Shown here in pieces: positions 24,895 through 32,524 of a DNA stretch of 64,000 bases. Position 1 is the first letter of the stretch. The number at the start of each line of letters is the position of its first letter. This stretch comes from Actinomadura luzonensis. Its GTDB lineage: Bacteria > Actinomycetota > Actinomycetes > Streptosporangiales > Streptosporangiaceae. The translations under genes and the position numbers were made by a program. Location: contig NZ_JAKRKC020000002.1 of assembly GCF_022664455.2 (NCBI RefSeq), forward strand, positions 2,294,001 through 2,358,000. The letters run 5' to 3'. The notes beneath the pieces were generated by a model, which was not told where the DNA came from, did not search any database, and was given only the letters and a program-made list of their open reading frames with translations.

Positions 24895-25593
24895 TCAGGT
24901 GTGGCGCGCCGGGTCGCGCTCGTCCCACACCAGCGACTGGCGCACGTCCACGACGCCGCCGAGCCCCTTGGCCAGGTGCACGGCCGCCGCCGCCTCGGTG
25001 CGCGTCGCGGTGTGCCCGGACAGCGTCACGATGCCGTCCCGCACCTCGACCACGATGCCGCGCCGGTCGGTCCAGCGGGCCTGCTCGGGGATGGCCTCCT
25101 CCACCCAGCGCTTCAGCTCGGCGTCGTCACGCGTGTACGCCTTCAGCAGGTCGCGCCGGCTCACCACGCCCAGCAGCCGCCCGTCCTCGTCCACCACGAC
25201 GAGCCTCTTGACCCCGCGCGCGTCCATGAGCTGGGCGGCGGTCACCGTGGAGGCGTCCGGGCCGATCGTGACCGGCGGCGACGACATCAGCTCGGCCGCG
25301 GTCGCGCCCGCCGCCTTGCGCCGCCCGTCCTCACCGCGCCCGGTCAGCCGGCGGCGCAGCCGGGCCCGCAGCCGCGGCCGGTAGCCCTCGCCGTAGTAGA
25401 GCTCCCGGAACTCCTCCTTGCGCAGCAGGTCCGCCTCGGACACCACGCCGACCACCCGCCGCTCCCCGTCCAGCACGGGCACCGCGCTGACCTCCCGGCT
25501 CACCAGGACGCCGGCCACGTCCTTGAACGGGGTGCCCGCCGCGACCGAGGCCACCCGGGTGGTCATGACGTCCCGCACGCTGATCCGCATCAT
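24895..25593 (-). CDS. CBS-pair and BON-domain protein
   Basis: 232 residues: CBS domain 1 (VRDVMTTRVASVAAGTPFKDVAGVLVSREVSAVPVLD), an Arg-rich linker (GEGYRPRLRARLRRRL), CBS domain 2 (ELMSSPPVTIGPDASTVTAAQLM) and a C-terminal BON domain (DGIVTLSGHTATRTEAAAAVHLAKGLGGVVDVRQSL). CBS pairs bind adenylates; BON domains bind phospholipid or other hydrophobic surfaces. Proteins of this architecture belong to hypoxia/stress regulons in mycobacteria and streptomycetes. The start at 25593 is preceded by GGAG; another ATG lies 3 bp downstream. Divergent from hemerythrin with box pairs between. Confidence 0.88.
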   Translation of the reverse strand: MMRISVRDVMTTRVASVAAGTPFKDVAGVLVSREVSAVPVLDGERRVVGVVSEADLLRKEEFRELYYGEGYRPRLRARLRRRLTGRGEDGRRKAAGATAAELMSSPPVTIGPDASTVTAAQLMDARGVKRLVVVDEDGRLLGVVSRRDLLKAYTRDDAELKRWVEEAIPEQARWTDRRGIVVEVRDGIVTLSGHTATRTEAAAAVHLAKGLGGVVDVRQSLVWDERDPARHT

Positions 25594-25649
25594 GGGATGC
25601 TCCTTTCCTTCCCTCCGCCATGCCATCGCAGGTCAGCGGGGCGGCCCCA

Positions 25650-25684
25650 GGGGCGGAAGTCCCGTGGTGCGGGGCTTTGGTCCG
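25650..25684. promoter_or_regulatory. Pair of DosR-like boxes upstream of the CBS-BON gene
   Basis: GGGGC-GGAA-GTCCC (25650-25663, 9 of 10 core matches) and GGGGC-TTTG-GTCCG (25671-25684, 8 of 10), centres 21 bp apart, 57 bp upstream of the leftward start. Confidence 0.6.
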
Positions 25685-25731
25685 GGGCGTTCGCCCCGGC
25701 GCCGCACTCGTGACGGACGACCGTGGCACCG

Positions 25732-25767
25732 GTGACCTTCGGCCCTGATCATCCGGCCGCCGGTCCC
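25732..25767. promoter_or_regulatory. Pair of DosR-like boxes upstream of hemerythrin
   Basis: GTGAC-CTTC-GGCCC (25732-25745) and CGGCC-GCCG-GTCCC (25754-25767), 8 of 10 core matches each, centres 22 bp apart, ending 50 bp before the rightward start. Confidence 0.5.
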
Positions 25768-25817
25768 CGAAGGTGAGGGCGAGAGATGACGCTCGTCTTG
25801 GCCGGAAGGACACGATC

Positions 25818-26258
25818 ATGTGCAACTACTGCGGCTGCCGGGAGTTCCCGCTCATCGGCCGCCTGTCCGCCGAACACTGGGACATCGAGGAGTGCGCCGG
25901 CGAGCTGCGCAGGGCCATCAGGGCCGGGCGCGAGGCCGAGGCCCTGGCCCTGCTGGAGGAGCTGTTCGGCCGGCTGGTCCCGCACACCGCCGCCGAGGAG
26001 GGCGGGCTGTTCGCCGAGCTGCGCGCCGAGGGCACGCTGGCGGGCGAGGTGGAGCGCCTGTGCGACGAGCACACCGGCATCCACGGCGTGCTCGGCACGG
26101 TGGACCGGGCGGCCCCCGACTGGCCCGCCGTCCTGGACGCCCTGGACCGGCTGCACCAGCACATCGACCACGAGGAGCACGGGCTCTTCCCGGCCTCGGT
26201 CATCATGCTGCCGCTGGCCGCCTGGGACCGCATCACGCCGACGGCGGTGTCCGGCTAG
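25818..26258 (+). CDS. Hemerythrin-domain protein with N-terminal Cys motif
   Basis: 146 residues; ATG preceded by GGAAGGA. The four-helix di-iron fold is indicated by ordered His/Glu ligands: EHWDIEE, LVPHTAAEEGGLF, CDEHTGIH and HQHIDHEEHGLFP. Hemerythrins bind O2 or NO or store iron. The extreme N-terminus MCNYCGC is an added three-Cys cluster, seen in actinobacterial members, that may bind metal or act as a redox switch. Divergent from the CBS-BON gene and near pfl and nitrate genes, it fits oxygen or NO sensing/scavenging during hypoxia. Confidence 0.9.
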   Translation: MCNYCGCREFPLIGRLSAEHWDIEECAGELRRAIRAGREAEALALLEELFGRLVPHTAAEEGGLFAELRAEGTLAGEVERLCDEHTGIHGVLGTVDRAAPDWPAVLDALDRLHQHIDHEEHGLFPASVIMLPLAAWDRITPTAVSG

Positions 26259-26260
26259 CG

Positions 26261-26296
26261 GGGACCTTCGGCCGGGTGATCAGGGCCGAAGGACCC
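26261..26296. promoter_or_regulatory. Pair of DosR-like boxes with no coding gene downstream
   Basis: GGGAC-CTTC-GGCCG (26261-26274) and GGGCC-GAAG-GACCC (26283-26296), centres 22 bp apart, starting 2 bp after the hemerythrin stop. A -10-like TGATCTAGCGT follows at 26317-26327, then a terminator hairpin at 26390-26430. Confidence 0.5.
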
Positions 26297-26389
26297 GGCC
26301 GGCGGCCCCGCCCGGTGATCTAGCGTGAGGGACGAGCCCCCCGAGAGCCGCCCGGCCGGCGGCGATCGGCGCGGGGCCTGCACCCAGAC

Positions 26390-26430
26390 GGGCGGCGAGT
26401 CGTGAAAGCCCATCCCCGGACTCGCCGCCC
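26390..26430. terminator. Terminator between hemerythrin and the nirK remnant
   Basis: Perfect 12-bp stem GGGCGGCGAGTC (26390-26401) / GACTCGCCGCCC (26419-26430), 17-nt loop. It serves convergent transcripts and could also end a short RNA starting near 26330. Confidence 0.75.
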
Positions 26431-26449
26431 TTCGGGTCCCCCCGGCAGC

Positions 26450-26698
26450 TCAGCGCGCGGTCACCTCGAACACGCCGTGCGCGCCCGCCTCCGCCCGCCG
26501 CATCGCGTGGTCGACGACCGGGTAGCGCCCCGGCCCGGGGAACACCAGCTCGGCGAAGCCGCCCTGCGCGGGGGCCAGGTCCAGCACCTGCGCGCCGCCG
26601 GCGTCGCCGGTGGTCGTAGCCGGCCGCGGTGCCGGCGACCGCCACGGCCAGGCCGGGCGCGGCCAGCCGCAGGCCGGTCCGCGAGGCCCGCTGGTCAT
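26450..26698 (-). pseudogene. Remnant of a cupredoxin enzyme, probably nitrite reductase NirK
   Basis: About 80 codons remain. The first part, in one frame, reads as a hydrophobic N-terminal anchor (TGLRLAAPGLAVAVAGTAAG). After a frame change, the last ~45 residues match the end of multicopper nitrite reductases (APAQGGFAELVFPGPGRYPVVDHAM...GAHGVFEVTAR), with the His of VDHAM at a copper-ligand-like position. The whole middle of the enzyme (normally over 300 residues) is missing. The start overlaps the NarK stop as ATGA, so it was once the last gene of the nitrate operon. Confidence 0.7.
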
Positions 26699-27921
26699 CG
26701 CCGTCCCGGCACCAGCGCGCCCGCGCCCCGCGCGGCCAGGGCCCGGACCTTGGTGGCGGTCAGCAGCAGGATGAGGACGGCGGTGCCGGCCAGCAGCGCC
26801 AGGCCCGGCCCGTACGAGCCGGTCTGCCCGTACACGAAGCCCATGAGCAGCGGCGGGACGAACCCGCCGAGCCCGCCCGCCGCGCCGACCAGCCCGGTGA
26901 CCGAGCCCACCTTGTCGGCCGGGGCGACCTGCGCGACCAGCGCGAACGTCGCCCCGCTGCCCGCGCCGAGCGCGGCGGCCATGGTCAGGAACGCGATGGT
27001 CCCGACCGGCATCAGCGCCGGGGTCAGCGCCTGCACGCCCGCCATGACGGTGAGCACCGCGAACACGGCGGCCAGCACCGGCACCGGCCCCACCCGGTCG
27101 GACAGCCAGCCGCCGACCGGCCGCATGAGCACGGCCAGCACCACGAACCCGGCCATGCGGTTGGCGGCGTCGGCCTGCTCCAGGCCGTAGCCGGTCTGGA
27201 GGTAGGCGGGCAGGTAGACGGAGAAGGCGACGTAGCCGCCGAAGGCGAGCGCGTACAGCACGCACGCCTGCCACGTGACGGGCAGCTTCAGGGTGGCCGC
27301 CATGCGGGCCAGGAGCGGCTGCGCCGCGACGGCCCGCCCGGGGGCGTCGCGCAGCACGAGCCAGGCGAGCACGGCGTAGCCCGCCAGCACGCCGGCGGTG
27401 ATGAGAAAGGGCAGCTCGGGCCCGCCCGCCCGGACGAGCGGCACGGTGGTCAGCGCACTGATCGCGGTGCCGCCCATGCCCGCGCCGAACACGCCGACCG
27501 CGAGGCCGCGCCGGTGCGGCGGGAACCAGGCGTTGACGAACGGCACGCCGACCGCGAAGGCCGTCCCCCCGATGCCCAGGAAGAACCCGCCGGCCAGCAG
27601 CGCCGCCAGCGAGGTCTGCCCGGCCAGCCCGATGAACAGCACCGGGACGATGGTGGCCGCCGAGATCAGCGGGAACATCACCCGCCCGCCGAACCGGTCG
27701 GTCAGCGCGCCGACCGGGATGCGGCCGAGCGAGCCGACGATGACCGGCACGGCCACCAGCAGCGCCTGCTGCGCCGCCGACAACCCCAGCAGCTCCTTGA
27801 AACGCGGGCCCAGCGGGCTGAGCAGCGCCCAGGCCCAGAAGTTCAGCGCGAACCCCAGGGTCGCCAGGCCGAGCATCACCGCGGGCGTGCGGCCGCCGGT
27901 GACGGCCGGTGCGTTCGTCAT
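26695..27921 (-). CDS. narK: NarK-type nitrate/nitrite MFS transporter
   Basis: About 408 residues, 12 membrane helices. Family features: GFALNFWAWALLSPLGPRFK at helix 1, a nitrate-signature-like Gly-rich stretch near GGFFLGIGGTAFAVGVPFVNAWFPPHRRGLAVGVFGAGMGG, and the conserved Arg in helix 2-3 (GRIPVGALTDRFGGR). Start 27921 has GGAGAA 6 bp upstream; an in-frame ATG at 27933 lacks one. It lies 40 bp downstream of the nitronate monooxygenase gene in the same leftward operon. Nitrate uptake or nitrite export is expected; the neighbouring nitrite reductase is a relic. Confidence 0.88.
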   Translation of the reverse strand: MTNAPAVTGGRTPAVMLGLATLGFALNFWAWALLSPLGPRFKELLGLSAAQQALLVAVPVIVGSLGRIPVGALTDRFGGRVMFPLISAATIVPVLFIGLAGQTSLAALLAGGFFLGIGGTAFAVGVPFVNAWFPPHRRGLAVGVFGAGMGGTAISALTTVPLVRAGGPELPFLITAGVLAGYAVLAWLVLRDAPGRAVAAQPLLARMAATLKLPVTWQACVLYALAFGGYVAFSVYLPAYLQTGYGLEQADAANRMAGFVVLAVLMRPVGGWLSDRVGPVPVLAAVFAVLTVMAGVQALTPALMPVGTIAFLTMAAALGAGSGATFALVAQVAPADKVGSVTGLVGAAGGLGGFVPPLLMGFVYGQTGSYGPGLALLAGTAVLILLLTATKVRALAARGAGALVPGRR

Positions 27922-27961
27922 GTCGTTCTCCATAGAAGGATCTCAAGATGGGGGTGGTGCG

Positions 27962-29389
27962 TCAGACGCGCGCGCCCAGCAGGATGCGGGCCACGACGTC
28001 GGCGGCGCAGTGGTCGTCGGGCAGGCCGTCGAGGAAGGCCGCGTCCTGGCCGAGGGTGAGCAGCGGCGGCTCGGCGTAGCCGTCCGCGCGGTGCTGGCCG
28101 AGCCCTACGGCGGCGAGCAGGCCGTTGCACAGGCAGCGCCGCTCCTCGGCCTCCTCGGCGGGCCGGCCCTTGCGCACGAGGACGTCGACCGGCTCGGCGG
28201 GGCAGCGGTAGCCGACCGAGCCGTCCGCCCGCTGGTACGGCGTGCGCAGGTAGCCGAGGTCGCACAGGCGGGGCCGCTCCCGGTAGACGGCGTCCTCCGA
28301 CAACGTCCCCGGCACCTCGGCCACCTTGAACGGGAACCCGGTCGGCGAGGCCCGCGGGTCGTTGCGCACCCGCAGCCCGCCGGCGGCGGCCCGCTCGCGC
28401 AGCCCGCGCCGCAGCCGCGGGTCCAGCCCGGACTCCCGGCACAACGCGAACGCCGAGCCCACCTGGACGCCCTGCGCGCCGGCCGCCCGGGCCCGCTCCA
28501 GCCCGCCGGGCGTGCCGTAGCCGCCCGCCAGCCAGAACGGCAGCCCGAGCGCGGCGAGCTTGCCCAGGTCGGGCTCGTCGCGCGGCCCGTACACGGGCTC
28601 GCCCGCCGCGTCCAGCACCGGCCGGCCGCGCGGCGGCGCGCTGTGCCCGCCCGCCACCGGCGTCTCGACGACGAACCCGTCCGGCCGGGTCGCGGGGGAG
28701 CGGGCCAGGTACGCGGCCAGCACGTGCGAGGACACGATGGCCAGCAGCCGCGGCCGGGGGAGCGGCGTCAGGCGGCGGCCCAGCAGCGCGACCGGGTCGA
28801 GCCCGGCGGTGTGGCCCTCGCCGCCGGACACCGCGACCGAGATCCGCGCGGGACGGTGCCCGGCCAGGTCGTCGAGCAGGCGCGGCAGCTCGGCCGGGAT
28901 GCCGGCGCCCACCAGCACGTAGTCCACCCCGGCCAGCAGCGCGCCGTAGGCGGCGGCGGGGGTGGCGAGCTGGATCTTCTCCAGGTAGTTGACGCCGACC
29001 GGGCCGTCGTGGCCCTCCTTGGCGAGGAACACCTCGGCGAAGTTGGCCACCACCGCCAGCTCGTCGCGCGCCCGGTGCGCGCGCAGCCCGAGCCGGGGCA
29101 CGGGCCGGTACGGCACGCCCTCGCCGGTGCCGCCGGGCACGAAGTAGCGGCCGAGCACGCGCTCGGCGACCTCGGGCACCGGGAAGCGGGCCAGGGCGCG
29201 GCGCAGGTGGCCACCGGGGTCGCCGCGCTGCAGCCGCCTGGCCAGGGTGACGTCCAGCGCGGTGCCGGACACCACGCCGAGCTGCCCCGTGGCGGCCACC
29301 GCGCGGGCCAGCCGCCAGCCGGACACGCCGACCCCCATCCCGCCCTGGATCAGCGCGGGCCAGGCCGCGGCGCGGTCCGCGTCAGGCAC
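27962..29389 (-). CDS. Nitronate monooxygenase / FMN-dependent 2-nitropropane dioxygenase family
   Basis: 475-residue FMN TIM-barrel protein: N-terminal LIQGGMGVGVSGWRLARAV, GVNYLEKIQLATP, DYVLVGAGIPAELP, VAGGHSAPPRGR (His near the flavin), LPFWLAGGYGTP and GAQGVQVGSAFALCRESG are diagnostic. A C-terminal ~110-residue extension contains a Cys-rich segment (RRCLCNGLLAAVGLG) found in the long actinobacterial subgroup. The family oxidises toxic nitronates, though this subgroup is poorly characterised. It starts inside the nitroreductase 3' end (8-bp overlap) and precedes narK, so it belongs to a nitro-compound/nitrate operon with DosR-like control. Confidence 0.88.
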   Translation of the reverse strand: MPDADRAAAWPALIQGGMGVGVSGWRLARAVAATGQLGVVSGTALDVTLARRLQRGDPGGHLRRALARFPVPEVAERVLGRYFVPGGTGEGVPYRPVPRLGLRAHRARDELAVVANFAEVFLAKEGHDGPVGVNYLEKIQLATPAAAYGALLAGVDYVLVGAGIPAELPRLLDDLAGHRPARISVAVSGGEGHTAGLDPVALLGRRLTPLPRPRLLAIVSSHVLAAYLARSPATRPDGFVVETPVAGGHSAPPRGRPVLDAAGEPVYGPRDEPDLGKLAALGLPFWLAGGYGTPGGLERARAAGAQGVQVGSAFALCRESGLDPRLRRGLRERAAAGGLRVRNDPRASPTGFPFKVAEVPGTLSEDAVYRERPRLCDLGYLRTPYQRADGSVGYRCPAEPVDVLVRKGRPAEEAEERRCLCNGLLAAVGLGQHRADGYAEPPLLTLGQDAAFLDGLPDDHCAADVVARILLGARV

Positions 29390-30431
29390 CGGGGGCCTCC
29401 CGGCCGTCGAGCACGTCGGGGACGGGACGGCGGGGGACGCGCGGGACCGGCGGGCCGTACCCGAGCCTGATCAGCATCTGCACGTGCCCGAAGGGCCCGG
29501 TCACGTCGCCGCGGTGCTGCGCGGGGCGCAGGTCGAGCGGCTGGCTGAACAGCGAGGCCGCCACGCCCTTCGCGGTGGCCGTGAGCAGCACCCGCTGGAG
29601 CGCCTGCCCGGCCCGCAGCCAGTCGCGCGGCCCGTCGCCGCGGGTGAACAGGGCGGCGAGCTGCGGCTCCGCCTCGAAGTCCGCTTCGGCCTGGCGGCGG
29701 CCCGGCGCGAAGTCGCGCATCGGCACCCGGCCGTCGCGGGGCCGCGGGCCGAAGGCGTGCTCCGGCACCCCGTCGGGGCGGGCGTCCGTGCCGGTCCAGG
29801 CGGCACGGGCGTCCGTGCCGGTCCAGGCGGCCAGCTCCGCCCGGTACGCCGGGTCGTCGGACAACGTGTCGTCGGCCATGGCGACCAGGTCGAGCACCCG
29901 GCGCGCGGTCCGGCCCGCCACCGGCACCAGCGTGGCGCCCTCGGCGTGCGCGGCGTGCACCAGGCCGACCATGACCTCGCGCGCGACCGGCCGGCCGTCG
30001 AAGGGGAAGCGGTTGGTGCGCCGGTGCGGGATCATCTCGTGCAGCAGCCGCTCGTCCGGGTCCGGCGGCGCGCCGGGCACGGCGTGCACGGTGGCCAGCA
30101 GGTCGGGGCGGTCCGCCGGCCGGGGCAGCAGGCGCACGTGGGCGTCGTGCCCGGTGGCGCGGACGGCCAGCCGCAGGTTGAGCAGGGCGGCGCCGCAGCT
30201 GATGCCGAGGCCGCGGCCCATGGGGTCGGTGGCGGTCAGCAGCCGGTCGAGGTCGGCGTACAGCTCCATCGTCGTGTCGTCGGCGCAGTGGAAGCGCCAC
30301 GGCTGGGTGTTGTGCACGGACGGCGCCGCGACGGCGGCGCCCACGATCGCGCACACGCGGGCGACGGAGGCGAACGGGGGTTCCAGGGCGGCGGCCGGCG
30401 ACCGGTGGCCGGCCGCGCCGAGATCGATCAC
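29382..30431 (-). CDS. Acg-family nitroreductase (DosR-regulon type)
   Basis: 349 residues with a duplicated nitroreductase fold. The hallmark APSVHNTQPWRFH near the N-terminus, IPHRRTNRFPFDGRPV in the middle, and the C-terminal FGHVQMLIRLGYGPPVPRVPRRPV match the Acg/Rv2032-like group, which can sequester flavin and is typical of mycobacterial dormancy regulons. GTG start at 30431, with GGGAG 8 bp upstream. First gene of the leftward operon to narK. The box pair at 30503-30538 includes the only perfect GGGAC-N4-GTCCC site in the window. Confidence 0.88.
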   Translation of the reverse strand: MIDLGAAGHRSPAAALEPPFASVARVCAIVGAAVAAPSVHNTQPWRFHCADDTTMELYADLDRLLTATDPMGRGLGISCGAALLNLRLAVRATGHDAHVRLLPRPADRPDLLATVHAVPGAPPDPDERLLHEMIPHRRTNRFPFDGRPVAREVMVGLVHAAHAEGATLVPVAGRTARRVLDLVAMADDTLSDDPAYRAELAAWTGTDARAAWTGTDARPDGVPEHAFGPRPRDGRVPMRDFAPGRRQAEADFEAEPQLAALFTRGDGPRDWLRAGQALQRVLLTATAKGVAASLFSQPLDLRPAQHRGDVTGPFGHVQMLIRLGYGPPVPRVPRRPVPDVLDGREAPGA

Positions 30432-30500
30432 CGGGACGCTCCCGGGACAGCGGTGACAGCGGGCATGGGATCACCCTCCCGCGGGCCGGCTGCCCCGCGT

Positions 30501-30538
30501 CAGGGACCAAAGTCCCTGGCATCAGGCCCGATGGACCG
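30501..30538. promoter_or_regulatory. DosR-like box pair upstream of the nitroreductase operon
   Basis: Perfect CAGGGAC-CAAA-GTCCCTG (30501-30518) plus a weaker GGCCC-GATG-GACCG (30525-30538), centres 22 bp apart; the strong box is 72 bp upstream of the nitroreductase start. Confidence 0.7.
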
Positions 30539-30545
30539 GGATCGG

Positions 30546-31337
30546 TCAGAGCTTGCGGCCCACGCCGCCGTACATCCAGGGGATCTCGTCGGGGAAGAGC
30601 GGGGTGTCGCGCCACTCGGAGACCGCGACGAGCCCCGGCTCGACCAGCTCGAACCCGTCGAAGTAGCGGGCGATCTGCTCCCCGGTGCGCGGGGTGCGGC
30701 GCATCGCCTGCCGCCCGGTCGCCGCCAGGTAGTCCGCGGCGACCTGCGGCGGCGCGAGGTCGAGCGTGAGGTGGCTGAGCACCAGCCAGCCGCCCTGGGG
30801 GAGGGCGTCGGCGTACGCCTTGACCAGCCCGGCGGGGTCGTCGGAGTCGGGGATGTGCATGAGGAGCGCGACCATCATGAGCGCGACCGGCTGCCGGAAG
30901 TCGATGATCTCGCGCAGCTCGGGGTGCTCCAGGATGGCGGCCGGGTCGCGCACGTCGGCCTCCAGGTACGCGGTCCGCCCCTCCTCCGTGCTGGTCAGCA
31001 GCGCCCTGGCGTGGGTCATCACGATGGGGTCGTTGTCGACGTACACCACCCGCGCCTCGGGAGCCTCCGCCTGGGCGACCTCGTGGGTGTTGCCCTGGCT
31101 CGGGATGCCGGTCCCGAGGTCGAGGAACTGCCGCACGCCCTGGGCGGTGAGGTGACGCACCGCGCGGCCGAGGAAGGCGCGGTTGTTCCTGGCGCTCTCG
31201 CGGACGCCGGGGACGGCGGCCATCGTCTCCTCGGCGACCCGGCGGTCGGCGGCGAAGTTGTCCTTGCCGCCCAGCCAGTAGTCGTACACGCGGGCCGAGT
31301 GCGGGATGTTCGGATTGATCCCCGACGCTGCGCTCAT
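30546..31337 (-). CDS. SAM-dependent methyltransferase, DUF574 family
   Basis: 263-residue actinobacterial methyltransferase family member. Signature N-terminus INPNIPHSARVYDYWLGGKDNFAADR, SAM motif QFLDLGTGIPSQGNTHEVA, VVYVDNDPIVMTHA, and C-terminal FDGFELVEPGLV. These proteins are abundant in actinomycetes, often beside DUF397/XRE genes, and their substrates are largely unknown. It ends just before the DosR-like box pair and reads leftward towards it, so it may share read-through with the nitroreductase operon. No clear control sites were seen upstream. Confidence 0.9.
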   Translation of the reverse strand: MSAASGINPNIPHSARVYDYWLGGKDNFAADRRVAEETMAAVPGVRESARNNRAFLGRAVRHLTAQGVRQFLDLGTGIPSQGNTHEVAQAEAPEARVVYVDNDPIVMTHARALLTSTEEGRTAYLEADVRDPAAILEHPELREIIDFRQPVALMMVALLMHIPDSDDPAGLVKAYADALPQGGWLVLSHLTLDLAPPQVAADYLAATGRQAMRRTPRTGEQIARYFDGFELVEPGLVAVSEWRDTPLFPDEIPWMYGGVGRKL

Positions 31338-31393
31338 GATCGAGATCCTAGGCGATGCGCCGCCGGCTGTGAGAGCTTCTCGCGTTCACCGGG

Positions 31394-32158
31394 TCAGACG
31401 GTCACGAAGTCGGCGATGACCACCGTGGCGTCGTCCTTCGGCTCCACCGCGGCCAGCTCGTCGTAGAGCCGGTCCAGGCAGGCGACCGGCGGGGCGGCCG
31501 CGTCCAGCAGCTCCGTCAGGCGCTGCGCGCCGAGGGCCCGCACGACGCCGTCCGTCACGATCACCACCCGGTCGCCCGGCCGGACGGCCACCGTGCCGAC
31601 CTCGGCGTTGAGCGCCGTGGGCCGGCCGAGCGCGCGCAGCGGCGGCCCGTCGTCGAAGCAGTGCGAGGTGGTGAGCGGCGCCGGCGTGCCGCCGCGCGGG
31701 CAGTGCCAGATCGCGCCGTTGCCCACGTGCGCGAAGCGGAGGCGCGGGCTCTCGCCCGGGTCCAGCACGATGAGGTCGAGCGTGCTGGTCAGCTCGGGCA
31801 TGGCCGGGTTGCGCAGGGCGGCGTTGCGCACCGCGCGGTGCGCGGCCTGGGCGCAGTCGTCCAGGTCCTGCTCGCGGGTGCCGGCGTGCTGCGGGCGCGC
31901 CGCGACGACGGCCGCCAGCGCGAGGGCCGCGGCCGCGTGGCCCAGCTCCGCGCCCGCCCCGCCATCGGCCGTCGCGACCAGCCGCTCCTGGACGACGTAC
32001 GCGTCCGACGGCCGGCCGTGCGTGCCCTCGTAGGTGCCCCCCACCGCCACCAGGCGCGGCCGGGTCACCGGCATGCCCGGCGGCCACTTGCCGCGCCTGC
32101 CCTGCACGGTCATCACCGACAGACATCCGATCAGGATCGAGATCACGAAGAACGTCAT
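31394..32158 (-). CDS. Membrane-tethered PP2C-like serine/threonine phosphatase
   Basis: 254 residues. The ATG at 32158 is preceded by GGGAGGGGACC; a longer frame upstream crosses the palindromic promoter and is rejected. An N-terminal membrane helix (MTFFVISILIGCLSVMTV) is followed by a PP2C-type domain: ATADGGAGAELGHAAAAL (normally the DGMGG region, degenerate here), RFAHVGNGAIWHC, GDRVVIVTDGVVRALG and a terminal PKDDATVVIADF. The metal-binding Asp in DDATVVIA is present. The degenerate first motif leaves activity uncertain. Divergent from a histidine kinase operon across two palindromes. Confidence 0.8.
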   Translation of the reverse strand: MTFFVISILIGCLSVMTVQGRRGKWPPGMPVTRPRLVAVGGTYEGTHGRPSDAYVVQERLVATADGGAGAELGHAAAALALAAVVAARPQHAGTREQDLDDCAQAAHRAVRNAALRNPAMPELTSTLDLIVLDPGESPRLRFAHVGNGAIWHCPRGGTPAPLTTSHCFDDGPPLRALGRPTALNAEVGTVAVRPGDRVVIVTDGVVRALGAQRLTELLDAAAPPVACLDRLYDELAAVEPKDDATVVIADFVTV

Positions 32159-32238
32159 GAGGTCCCCTCCCGCCGCGGCCTTCGCGGCACCGCCCTTTCG
32201 GGCACCGCCAGTAGACGCCCCCGCGTGCCCGGACGGCT

Positions 32239-32315
32239 GACGGCCGATCGGCCGTCGTAGCGTTATATAGGCGGATATGCGCAGGTGACGGCATGACGGC
32301 CGTTCGACCGTCATG
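32239..32315. promoter_or_regulatory. Two near-identical 18-bp palindromes around a divergent promoter
   Basis: The 366-bp gap 32159-32524 has no gene. It holds GACGGCCGATCGGCCGTC (32239-32256, perfect) and GACGGCCGTTCGACCGTC (32295-32312, 16 of 18 identical; extended outer arms CATGACGG/CCGTCATG at 32292-32315), centres 56 bp apart. Between them is an AT-rich TATATA stretch suited to a -10. They probably bind one regulator controlling the phosphatase and/or the kinase operon. Confidence 0.6.
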
Positions 32316-32524
32316 TCCGGCGGGGCGGCCCCGGTCAGGGTGGGGAGGGGCGGTGCACACCGCACAGCACCGAACCAAGGGAAAAACAGCCATGCGACCC
32401 ATGACCACCGGCCCGGAAATTCCTTACCGGTCATCCGGGAGAACACATTCTGTTTTCTTTTTGCGCATCCGGAACTGCGTTATCGTGAGACCCGTCCTGT
32501 GCTCCCGGCGCGTGCGGACGGCTC

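Noticed and set aside
26402..27190. Rightward ORF over narK
   Set aside because: Pro/Ser/Thr-rich shadow of the leftward NarK gene; no domain.
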